Source: Candidatus Cloacimonas sp. 4484_140 (GTDB lineage: Bacteria; Cloacimonadota; Cloacimonadia; JGIOTU-2). Taken from it: DNA of 5,658 nucleotides. This document shows, piece after piece, positions 1 through 5,658 of the stretch (its first letter is position 1; every line of letters begins with the position of its first letter). A program made the position numbers and the translations under genes. Under the pieces are notes generated by a model. The model worked only from the letters and a program-made list of their open reading frames with translations, was not told the origin of the DNA and did not search any database. The stretch spans positions 1-5,658 of the forward strand of contig MVCT01000089.1 of assembly GCA_002049945.1 (NCBI GenBank), written 5' to 3'.

Positions 1-57
1 CAAATCCCATTTTATATGCATTTTTCTCGGAATAAATACATAATTTTCTCAAATAAA

Positions 58-88
58 TTGACAACACATCCCCTCTCATAGCTATATC
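58..88 (+). promoter_or_regulatory. Possible sigma70-type promoter upstream of the slipin gene
   Basis: A perfect TTGACA (58-63) lies just downstream of an AT-rich stretch (about 28-57) that could act as an UP-like element. The best -10 candidate is TATATC at 83-88, matching TATAAT at four of six positions, but the 19-base spacer is longer than the usual 17. Transcription would start near 95, about 20 bases before the slipin start codon. The -35 match is clear and the -10 is weak. If the host belongs to a lineage with a divergent primary sigma factor, the TTGACA could be chance. Confidence 0.4.
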
Positions 89-104
89 CATTAAAGCTCA
101 AAAC

Positions 105-110
105 AGGAGG
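105..110 (+). promoter_or_regulatory. Strong Shine-Dalgarno site of the slipin gene
   Basis: AGGAGG sits five bases before the ATG at 116. It is the strongest ribosome site in the window and fixes the slipin start. The other four genes use weaker AGGA-type sites. Confidence 0.85.
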
Positions 111-115
111 TTTAC

Positions 116-862
116 ATGCAAACAATTATAATAATAGTTGTTCTAGGGCTTATTATATTGTTCAAAGCGATACGTGTCGTTCGCGAATATGAACGTGGAG
201 TCGTTTTCCGTTTGGGAAGACTTCTTCGGGCAAAGGGTCCGGGTATCTTTCTGCTCATTCCATTTATTGATAATATGGTCAAGGTCGAACTTCGTACCGT
301 TACCATGGACGTCCCCCCGCAGGATATCATCACACGTGATAATGTGCCCGTCAAAGTTAATGCTGTGGTGTATTTCCGTGTTATTAACCCAGAAGATGCA
401 GTGGTCAAGATCGAAAATTACATTCAGGCAACATCACAAATAGCTCAAACCACGTTGAGGAACATTCTCGGTAAATCAGAACTCGATGAACTCCTTTCCG
501 AAAGAGATAAGATAAGCATAGAACTCCAGCGAGTGATCGATGATCAAACCGATCCGTGGGGCATCAAGGTGAGCGTGGTCGAGGTCAAAGATGTGGAACT
601 TCCTTCCACGATGCAGAGAGCAATGGCTCGTCAGGCAGAAGCAGAACGTGAACGCCGTGCTAAAATCATCCATGCAGAAGGTGAACTCCAGGCATCCAAG
701 CAGCTCGCAGAAGCAGCAAAAGTACTCGCCCAAAACCCGGCTTCCATCCAGCTCAGATACCTGCAAACGCTTAACGAAATCGCTACGGAAAAGAACTCCA
801 CCATCGTATTCCCTCTACCGATCGATCTTATTCAGGGCTTTCTTGATAGAATAGGCAAATAA
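116..862 (+). CDS. Slipin / stomatin-like SPFH-domain membrane protein
   Basis: This is a complete 248-residue member of the SPFH (band 7/stomatin) family. Residues about 3-17 form one hydrophobic N-terminal membrane segment with no positive charge before it. The SPFH domain follows, with the hallmarks YERGVVFRLGR (25-35), GPGIFLLIPF (41-50), a DVPPQ box near 65-69 and VEVKDVELP near 155-163. After this comes a charged, Ala/Glu-rich helix (about 164-206) likely to form the oligomerisation coiled coil. Near the end, STIVFPLP (228-235) resembles the hydrophobic C-terminal stretch that the partner NfeD/STOPP protease cuts in archaeal stomatin. Family members form ring-like membrane oligomers and are linked to membrane-protein quality control. 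Most prokaryotic slipins sit beside nfeD; none follows here, so a partner would have to lie upstream of the window or elsewhere. The start is set by AGGAGG five bases upstream. The family call is secure; the cellular role is inferred. Confidence 0.95.
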   Translation: MQTIIIIVVLGLIILFKAIRVVREYERGVVFRLGRLLRAKGPGIFLLIPFIDNMVKVELRTVTMDVPPQDIITRDNVPVKVNAVVYFRVINPEDAVVKIENYIQATSQIAQTTLRNILGKSELDELLSERDKISIELQRVIDDQTDPWGIKVSVVEVKDVELPSTMQRAMARQAEAERERRAKIIHAEGELQASKQLAEAAKVLAQNPASIQLRYLQTLNEIATEKNSTIVFPLPIDLIQGFLDRIGK

Positions 863-873
863 AACATTACTTT

Positions 874-913
874 ATAAGGGAGTGTTCGTGTACCGTCAGG
901 GGCACTCCTTTGT
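874..913 (+). terminator. Imperfect hairpin between slipin and aldolase; possible weak terminator or processing site
   Basis: The arm 876-884 (AAGGGAGTG) pairs with 903-911 (CACTCCTTT) over nine base pairs including one G-U. A further U-G and an A-U pair can extend the base to 874/913. The loop is about 18 bases. Only a short T run lies within the 3' arm and no clean U-tract follows, so this is not a textbook intrinsic terminator. It ends about 14 bases before the aldolase ribosome site. It could attenuate read-through from slipin, protect an mRNA end or affect aldolase translation. The pairing is seen directly; the function is inferred. Confidence 0.4.
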
Positions 914-938
914 ACAAAAATCATTTAGGAAATAATCC

Positions 939-1850
939 ATGAAAGATAGAATTAGCGTCCCTTTAGATGTTCCTCAGGATGTTAAGGGTACATATATCTT
1001 TAATTATCAGGAGATCACTCGTAAAAGCGGAAGATTAATGCTTTTTGCAGGAGATCAGAAGATCGAGCATCTAAATGATGATTTCTACGGTGAGGGAATT
1101 TCCAAAGAGGATGCTGAGCCCAAACATCTGTTCAAAATTGCAGCCCAATCCCCAATTGGTGCATTTGCTACCCAGTTAGGTTTGATCGCCAGATATGGAG
1201 ATAACTATCGCAATATTCCTTATGTGGTGAAACTCAACTCAAAAACCAACCTGGTCAAAACCTCGCAGCAAGATCCTTTTAGTGCGCTGCTTACTTCTGT
1301 TCAGGAAGTGATCCACTTTAAAAATATAAGTGACCTGAAAATTCTCGGTGTTGGTTACACATTATATCTCGGCAGTGAATATGAACACAAAATGCTCGGG
1401 CAGGCAGCACATATAATCAGGCAGGCACATCAGAACGGTCTTATTGCAATTCTCTGGATATATCCACGCGGAAAAGCGGTTGCCAATGAGAAAGACCCCC
1501 ATCTTATCGCTGGAGCTACAGGTGTGGCAGCATGTCTCGGCGCTGATTTTGTGAAAGTAAATTATCCTGACACCTATCATGCCAAAGAAGATTTCAAAGA
1601 AGCAATAAAAGCAGCAGGCAGAACAGGCGTGATCTGTGCCGGCGGATCTTCGGTAGATGTGGGCGAATTCCTTAAACGCATATATGACCAGATCCAGGCG
1701 GGTGCTGCTGGAAATGCAACTGGAAGAAATATTCATCAGAAAACTCTTCAGGAAGCTGTCCGTCTATGCAAAGCCATCTATGCGATAACTGTCAAGGGAA
1801 AACCACCAGAAGAAGCTATCAGTATCTACAAAGGAAATTATTATGTATAA
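939..1850 (+). CDS. fbaB: Class I fructose-bisphosphate aldolase, archaeal (DhnA) type
   Basis: The 303-residue product belongs to the DeoC/LacD/FbaB TIM-barrel aldolases, which cleave fructose 1,6-bisphosphate to dihydroxyacetone phosphate and glyceraldehyde 3-phosphate through a Schiff base, in the cytoplasm. Motifs lie in the expected order: AGDQKIEH (37-44) corresponds to the FDHGIEH strand of archaeal enzymes; KLNSKTNL (98-105); GSEYE (145-149); LWIYPRG (172-178) with the conserved Trp173 and catalytic Tyr175; ADFVKVNY (202-209) with Lys206 as the probable Schiff-base lysine; CAGGSS (233-238) and TGRN (261-264) as phosphate-binding loops. It is somewhat longer than compact archaeal enzymes (about 260 residues) because of extra N-terminal sequence. 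AGGA at 927-930 supports the ATG. The last 8 bases overlap gpmA, which acts in the same pathway. A related activity such as 2-amino-3,7-dideoxy-heptulosonate synthesis is possible in this superfamily, but the glycolytic neighbour favours aldolase. Some archaeal-type homologues also act as FBP phosphatases. Confidence 0.87.
   Translation: MKDRISVPLDVPQDVKGTYIFNYQEITRKSGRLMLFAGDQKIEHLNDDFYGEGISKEDAEPKHLFKIAAQSPIGAFATQLGLIARYGDNYRNIPYVVKLNSKTNLVKTSQQDPFSALLTSVQEVIHFKNISDLKILGVGYTLYLGSEYEHKMLGQAAHIIRQAHQNGLIAILWIYPRGKAVANEKDPHLIAGATGVAACLGADFVKVNYPDTYHAKEDFKEAIKAAGRTGVICAGGSSVDVGEFLKRIYDQIQAGAAGNATGRNIHQKTLQEAVRLCKAIYAITVKGKPPEEAISIYKGNYYV
1831..1850 (+). promoter_or_regulatory. Aldolase-gpmA overlap with internal ribosome site
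   Basis: AAGGA (1831-1835), inside the last codons of the aldolase, lies seven bases before the gpmA ATG at 1843. The aldolase stop TAA is at 1848-1850, so the two frames overlap by 8 bases. This fixes the gpmA start and suggests translational coupling of the two glycolytic enzymes. Confidence 0.8.
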
Positions 1851-2586
1851 ACTCGTACTGCTCCGCCATGGAGAAAGCATCTGGAATAAAGAAAATATAT
1901 TCACCGGCTGGACTGATGTTGACCTTTCCAAAAAGGGAATTCGGGAAGCAAAAGAGTCCGCTCAATTACTTAAAAAAGAAGGATTCACATTTGACATTGC
2001 TTTCACTTCCGTGCTCAAACGTGCGATCAGAACATTGTGGATCGTGATGGACGATATGGATATGATGTGGCTGCCTGTGGAACGGTCATGGCGTTTGAAC
2101 GAGAGGCATTACGGTGCGCTGCAGGGATTGAATAAAAAAGAGACTGCCGAAAAACTCGGTGAAGAGCAAGTCCTTATCTGGCGCAGAAGTTATGATACAC
2201 GTCCTCCGGCACTCACAAAAGATGATCCTCGATACCCGGGAAATGATCCAATATATGCGAATATTCCTGAAAAAGACCTGCCCTTGACTGAATGCCTGAA
2301 AGATACTGTTGCCCGATTCATTCCCTATTGGAAGGAATCCATTATTCCTGCGCTCAAGCAAAACAAGAAGGTCATCATCGTTGCACATGGAAATAGTTTG
2401 CGCGCTCTTGTAAAATATTTGGACAATATTTCCGATGAAAAAATCGTTGGTCTCAATATTCCAACCGGCATTCCGCTTATTTATGAATTGGATAAAAACC
2501 TGAAAGCAGTTACCCATTATTATCTTGGCGATCAGGAAAAATTGCAGCAGGCAATCGACTCTGTGAAAAATCAAATTAGGAAATAG
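1843..2586 (+). CDS. gpmA: 2,3-bisphosphoglycerate-dependent phosphoglycerate mutase
   Basis: This 247-residue cytoplasmic enzyme interconverts 3-phosphoglycerate and 2-phosphoglycerate in glycolysis and gluconeogenesis, cycling through a phosphohistidine primed by 2,3-bisphosphoglycerate. The length matches E. coli GpmA (250). The signature LLRHGES (6-12) contains the phosphorylated His9 and Arg8. FTGWTDVDLS (20-29) is the next conserved block. SVLKRAI (56-62) carries phosphate-binding Arg60. RLNERHYGALQGLNK (84-98) has the catalytic Glu87 and is diagnostic for the dPGM branch. VAHGNSLRAL (180-189) supplies the second catalytic histidine, His182. All key residues are present, so it should be active. 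A locally Met/Asp-rich segment (69-75) falls where the family varies. It starts inside the end of the aldolase gene and ends two bases before metG, so it lies in the middle of a tightly packed operon. The cofactor-independent type (GpmI) is an unrelated fold and is excluded. Confidence 0.97.
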   Translation: MYKLVLLRHGESIWNKENIFTGWTDVDLSKKGIREAKESAQLLKKEGFTFDIAFTSVLKRAIRTLWIVMDDMDMMWLPVERSWRLNERHYGALQGLNKKETAEKLGEEQVLIWRRSYDTRPPALTKDDPRYPGNDPIYANIPEKDLPLTECLKDTVARFIPYWKESIIPALKQNKKVIIVAHGNSLRALVKYLDNISDEKIVGLNIPTGIPLIYELDKNLKAVTHYYLGDQEKLQQAIDSVKNQIRK

Positions 2587-2588
2587 AA
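2576..2588 (+). promoter_or_regulatory. metG ribosome site embedded in the gpmA stop region
   Basis: AGGA (2578-2581) lies seven bases before the metG ATG at 2589, and the gpmA stop TAG (2584-2586) lies between the two. The ten bases TTAGGAAATA (2576-2585) are identical to 925-934 in front of the aldolase, suggesting that an A-rich extended AGGAAA site is the local style of initiation signal. Confidence 0.7.
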
Positions 2589-4607
2589 ATGAAGCGAGAA
2601 AAATACCTTGTAACCAGTGCATTACCCTATGCGAACGGACATCTCCATATCGGGCATGTAGCCGGGGCATATCTTCCGGCAGACATCTTTGTGCGCTTTC
2701 AAAAGCTGCTCGGCAATGATGTGATATACATTTGCGGAACGGACGAATACGGCGCCCCTATCTCAATTAAAGCAGAAGCTGAAGGTAAAACTCCCCGCGA
2801 GATCGTTGATTATTATCATGACAGCATAGTAAAAAGTTTTCATGATCTAGAAATAGATTTTGATAATTTCTCAGGCACTGCGCGTCCTGAGCACACAAGA
2901 ATTTCTCAGAAATTTTTCCTGAATCTTCTCAAGGCAGGTTTTATAATTCAAAAAACAACTCAGCAACTCTATTGCGAGCATGATAAGCTTTTTCTTGCAG
3001 ACCGTTATATTGAAGGCACCTGCCCATACTGTGGCGCAGATGGAGCTCGCGGAGATCAGTGCGATGCCTGTGGGAAACTCATCGATGCAATGAAATTGAT
3101 CAATCCGAAATGTAAAATTTGCGGTAATACACCTATTGTGAAAGAAACAACTAACTGGTATGTCGAACTGCCGAAATTTGAAAAACCTTTGCGACAATGG
3201 CTGAAAACCAAAACTTACTGGAAAGAAAATGTGCTCAATTTCATCCTGAGCTGGCTGAAGGAAGGACTTATTGAACGCTCCATAACGCGAGACCTCAACT
3301 GGGGAATACCTGTACCACTCGATGAGGTGGAAGGAAAAGTCCTCTATGTGTGGTTCGACGCCCCGATCGGATATCTTTCTTCAACTGTAGAATGGGCACA
3401 AAATCTTGGAACGCCCGAGCGTTGGAAAGATTACTGGCTCGATCCGAACACGAAACTCATCCATTTTCTTGGTAAGGATAATATTCCTTTCCACACAATA
3501 ATCTGGCCCTCGGTGCTCATGGAGCAGGATGAAGAATATGTGCTTCCCTATGATGTGCCAGCAAATGAATATCTTAATATTGGAGGAAAGAAAACATCCA
3601 CCAGCAGAAATTATGCGATCTGGGTAAAAGATTTTGTGAAATATTTTGAGCCGGAATTCCTGCGATATTATCTTGCTGCAAATGCTCCGGAAACAAAGGA
3701 CAGCGACTTCACATGGGAAGAGTTCCAGAACAAAATAAACAATGAACTGGCAAATATACTTGGAAATCTTGCGAACCGCGTGTTCACTTTTGTGAAGAAA
3801 TACTTCGATGGTAGGATTGAAAAACCGGAAAAATTTACTCAACTGTCTCAAGCCACTCTTGATAATGCACAAAAGTTAGTGAATGAGGTCAAAGAATGTT
3901 ATGAAAACTATCGGGTTCGTAAAGCAGTGAAACTCATTATGGATATCGCTCGTTCAGGCAACAAATATTTTGATGAAACAAAACCGTGGTTTGCTGTGAA
4001 AGAAAATAAGGAAGAAGCTGCAGAAACTCTTTATGTGTGTGTAGAGCTTCTTCGGATAATTTCGATCATTCTCTCTCCTGTACTTCCGAAAGCAATGAAA
4101 AAACTTCGTGCTATGCTGAATGTGAATACTCCTCTTACCTGGAACGAGATTGAAAATCCATTACAAAAAACCACTCTCGGTACGATTGAGCCACTTTTCA
4201 GGAAGATAACAGATAAGGAAGTGAAAGAGCAAAATGAACTTTTGGAGAAACAGGTCGGTATTGCTCCTGCACTCGAGCATAAATCTGAAATCGAGTATGA
4301 TGATTTTGCCAAAATTGAACTGCGGGTTGTGAAGGTGATATCAGCAGAGACAATACCAAAAGCCAAAAAACTCCTTAAACTAAAAGTAGATTGCGCAGGT
4401 GAGATCCGTCAGATCGTCGCAGGAATTTCTCAATATTATAAGCCGGAGGATCTGGTCGGAAAACAGGTCGTTATGCTTATGAACCTGAAACCCATAAAGC
4501 TCATGGGCTTGGAATCTCAGGGAATGATCCTTGCAGCCAACTCCAAAGAAGGCATTGCGGTTGTAGTGCCTGAAAAAAACGTTCCTGAAGGAAGCGAAGT
4601 TCTGTGA
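2589..4607 (+). CDS. metG: Methionyl-tRNA synthetase with C-terminal tRNA-binding domain
   Basis: The 672-residue class I synthetase attaches methionine to initiator and elongator tRNA-Met using ATP, in the cytoplasm. The Rossmann core shows PYANGHLHIGH (13-23) with the HIGH signature at 20-23, CGTDEYG (49-55), DLNWGIPVP (235-243) and WFDAPIGY (255-262), the methionine-pocket region. The KMSKS loop reads KTSTS (335-339), a variant resembling the KISTS of Bacteroidetes enzymes. The zinc insert has Cys145, Cys148, Cys158 and Cys161, the four-ligand knuckle, plus Cys129, Cys175 and Cys178, which look like a partial second knuckle. A helical anticodon-binding domain covers about 375-540. Residues about 568-672 form the EMAPII/Trbp111-type OB fold that binds tRNA and often drives dimerisation. 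The length suits this two-domain form. The ATG follows gpmA by two bases, and the stop overlaps the next gene's GTG. No frameshift or missing core motif is visible. Confidence 0.98.
   Translation: MKREKYLVTSALPYANGHLHIGHVAGAYLPADIFVRFQKLLGNDVIYICGTDEYGAPISIKAEAEGKTPREIVDYYHDSIVKSFHDLEIDFDNFSGTARPEHTRISQKFFLNLLKAGFIIQKTTQQLYCEHDKLFLADRYIEGTCPYCGADGARGDQCDACGKLIDAMKLINPKCKICGNTPIVKETTNWYVELPKFEKPLRQWLKTKTYWKENVLNFILSWLKEGLIERSITRDLNWGIPVPLDEVEGKVLYVWFDAPIGYLSSTVEWAQNLGTPERWKDYWLDPNTKLIHFLGKDNIPFHTIIWPSVLMEQDEEYVLPYDVPANEYLNIGGKKTSTSRNYAIWVKDFVKYFEPEFLRYYLAANAPETKDSDFTWEEFQNKINNELANILGNLANRVFTFVKKYFDGRIEKPEKFTQLSQATLDNAQKLVNEVKECYENYRVRKAVKLIMDIARSGNKYFDETKPWFAVKENKEEAAETLYVCVELLRIISIILSPVLPKAMKKLRAMLNVNTPLTWNEIENPLQKTTLGTIEPLFRKITDKEVKEQNELLEKQVGIAPALEHKSEIEYDDFAKIELRVVKVISAETIPKAKKLLKLKVDCAGEIRQIVAGISQYYKPEDLVGKQVVMLMNLKPIKLMGLESQGMILAANSKEGIAVVVPEKNVPEGSEVL
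4588..4607 (+). promoter_or_regulatory. metG stop / GTG start overlap with ribosome site
   Basis: The stop TGA of metG (4605-4607) overlaps a GTG start (4604-4606) as GTGA. AAGGA at 4588-4592 lies 11 bases upstream, slightly long but usable. The arrangement is typical of termination-reinitiation coupling. It decides the start of the next gene, because the first in-frame ATG, at 4679, would remove the signal peptide. Confidence 0.75.
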
Positions 4608-5658
4608 AAAAGCTCTGGTTAGTTATCATTAGCACTTTTCTCATTTCGGCGCTTCATGCCGCAGAATTCAGAAATGATATGCTGTACGTTGATATTGAGA
4701 TAGTTCCGAATGCACATACTATTGAGCTATCCTCAACAGGCACACTTATCTTATCCGAAGAGGAATCTCCTTTTCAGCTTGAATTCTCAAATACATCCCT
4801 CTCCATACAGATCCCCGATGGGATCGAAATAGTTCCTTTCTGGAGGGTCGGCGTAAAGAAATTTACCTCTCAAAAAGATGCAGACTCATTTGTTCTGACA
4901 TTCCCCGAATGTTTCAGCAAAGAAATTACTGCATTATCCTTTGATGGGAAACACCTTACAATTCAAAACGAATTTGCAGTATATCTGAACAATACTTTCT
5001 CATCCTATGAAGAAGCAAAATTAAATACAGAAATCAATTCCTGGATCGAAGAAGATTATGAATATTCATACTACGACTTCCTGATCTATGATATTGAGCA
5101 GCAGAAGGACTACTATCTTCACGCGCCGATTCGGATCGAAAGCTCCGCACCCATCACTGTGGAAAATGTACCGAGATCAAATTTTTGGAATCCAACAGAA
5201 TTCGTTACACGGGAATATGAATCAGACCTGCGTGTTATGATCAATCAAATCGGTAAAATAAATCTTATAGTACAATCTGAGTTTGAAAATTATGTTGCAG
5301 GTGTTATCCCCAATGAAATAGGCACAGACTCCCCAATGGAAGCAATGAAAGCACAGGCAATTGCAGCAAGATCAGAAGCACTATTTAAAGTACTAAACGG
5401 AACTCATAAAGACGATGGCTTTGACCTTTGCGCCAGCGTGCATTGCCAGGTTTTTTCCGGAATTACAGATATAAATGCAGTAACCGAAAGTGCTGTCGAG
5501 AACACACGCGGTATCGTCGGAGTATATAAAGGAAAAATTATCAATGCAGTGTATTCCACAAGCTGTGGTGGCAAAACCGAGACCAGTTCCAATGCATGGA
5601 GCGGAAAAGAAGTACCATACCTCACAAGCATTTATGATGGAAAGGGCTCAAATTCTTA
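4604..5658 (+). CDS. Secreted SpoIID/LytB-domain protein, 3' end beyond the window
   Basis: The 351 visible residues are open to the window edge; the last two bases, TA, leave the final codon undecided. Residues 1-19/20 form a signal peptide (Lys2-Lys3, hydrophobic 4-17, cleavage near LHA-A or HAA-E) with no lipobox cysteine. Residues 21-200 are a poorly recognised, probably beta-rich region. The SpoIID domain follows: a FENYVAGV block (227-234), Glu238 at the position of the catalytic glutamate of B. subtilis SpoIID, EAMKAQAIAAR (246-256), CASVHCQVFSG (276-286), a TRGIVGVYKG strand (301-310) and YSTSCGGKTE (317-326), then PYL (338-340). His268, Cys276, His280 and Cys281 resemble the zinc site of clostridial SpoIID. 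Family members are peptidoglycan lytic transglycosylases or amidase enhancers. Nothing here indicates sporulation, so a cell-wall remodelling role outside the cytoplasm is inferred. The GTG start overlaps the metG stop, implying co-transcription with metG. Confidence 0.9.
   Translation, partial: MKKLWLVIISTFLISALHAAEFRNDMLYVDIEIVPNAHTIELSSTGTLILSEEESPFQLEFSNTSLSIQIPDGIEIVPFWRVGVKKFTSQKDADSFVLTFPECFSKEITALSFDGKHLTIQNEFAVYLNNTFSSYEEAKLNTEINSWIEEDYEYSYYDFLIYDIEQQKDYYLHAPIRIESSAPITVENVPRSNFWNPTEFVTREYESDLRVMINQIGKINLIVQSEFENYVAGVIPNEIGTDSPMEAMKAQAIAARSEALFKVLNGTHKDDGFDLCASVHCQVFSGITDINAVTESAVENTRGIVGVYKGKIINAVYSTSCGGKTETSSNAWSGKEVPYLTSIYDGKGSNS

Noticed and set aside
1..81. Open + strand frame from position 1 to a TAG at 79-81, possibly the tail of an upstream gene
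   Set aside because: It is only 26 codons of AT-rich sequence with no recognisable motif, and it overlaps the candidate -35 element. Chance openness is as likely.
873..878. TATAAG as a -10 box of a separate aldolase promoter
   Set aside because: The nearest TTGATA (843-848) is 24 bases away, too far for a normal spacer, and no other -35 match is present. It is mentioned only within the hairpin finding.
2047..2070. Short ATGGA/GATATG-like repetition in gpmA giving a Met/Asp-rich segment
   Set aside because: It stays in frame at a variable position of the dPGM family and does not disturb flanking catalytic motifs; the repeat is too short to indicate slippage or an inserted element.
2086..2670. 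194-codon open frame on the - strand across the end of gpmA and the start of metG
   Set aside because: It lies antisense to two well-conserved enzymes, its product is Phe/Ile/Cys-rich with no family signature, and it has no credible ribosome site.
3381..3872. 163-codon open frame on the - strand inside metG
   Set aside because: It is antisense to the conserved catalytic core of MetRS, with skewed composition and no domain features; it is a shadow frame.
5404..5631. 75-codon open frame on the - strand in the SpoIID-like gene
   Set aside because: The opposite strand carries the conserved SpoIID core motifs in an uninterrupted frame, so this is a coding shadow.

Overview
The window is densely coding and every gene reads on the + strand. 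It holds four complete protein genes and a fifth that runs off the right edge. In order: a membrane-anchored stomatin/slipin-type SPFH protein; an archaeal-type (DhnA/DeoC-LacD superfamily) class I fructose-bisphosphate aldolase; a 2,3-bisphosphoglycerate-dependent phosphoglycerate mutase (gpmA); methionyl-tRNA synthetase with a C-terminal tRNA-binding OB domain (metG); and a secreted SpoIID/LytB-domain protein that starts at GTG and is cut by the window end. No RNA gene, mobile element, CRISPR array or long repeat was seen, and no stretch over about 120 bases lacks a gene.

Organism: the base composition is moderately AT-rich. Slipin and the archaeal-type aldolase are widespread in anaerobic bacteria and archaea. 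The MetRS has the KxSTSRN form of the KMSKS loop that I associate with Bacteroidetes/FCB-group enzymes, but it also keeps part of the second zinc knuckle typical of archaeal enzymes. I infer an anaerobic bacterium near the FCB assemblage, possibly Cloacimonadota-like. This rests on remembered family resemblance, not on a search, and is low confidence.

Layout: positions 1-115 are AT-rich leader DNA with a perfect TTGACA and a strong AGGAGG before the slipin gene. A 76-base gap after slipin contains a 9-12 bp imperfect hairpin and then the aldolase ribosome site. From the aldolase on, the genes are packed tightly: aldolase and gpmA overlap by 8 bases, gpmA and metG are 2 bases apart, and metG and the SpoIID-like gene overlap by 4 bases (GTGA). 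The last four genes therefore look like one transcription unit with translational coupling, and slipin may be a separate or leading unit.

How they fit together: aldolase and phosphoglycerate mutase are two steps of the same glycolytic/gluconeogenic pathway. MetRS supplies charged initiator and elongator Met-tRNA. The SpoIID-like protein probably acts on peptidoglycan outside the cytoplasm, and slipin organises or regulates membrane proteins. Apart from the glycolytic pair, the cluster looks like a housekeeping operon of convenience. I found no convincing new biological system. The points most worth a second look are the hybrid zinc region of the MetRS, the SpoIID-like protein coupled to metG, and the hairpin between slipin and the aldolase.
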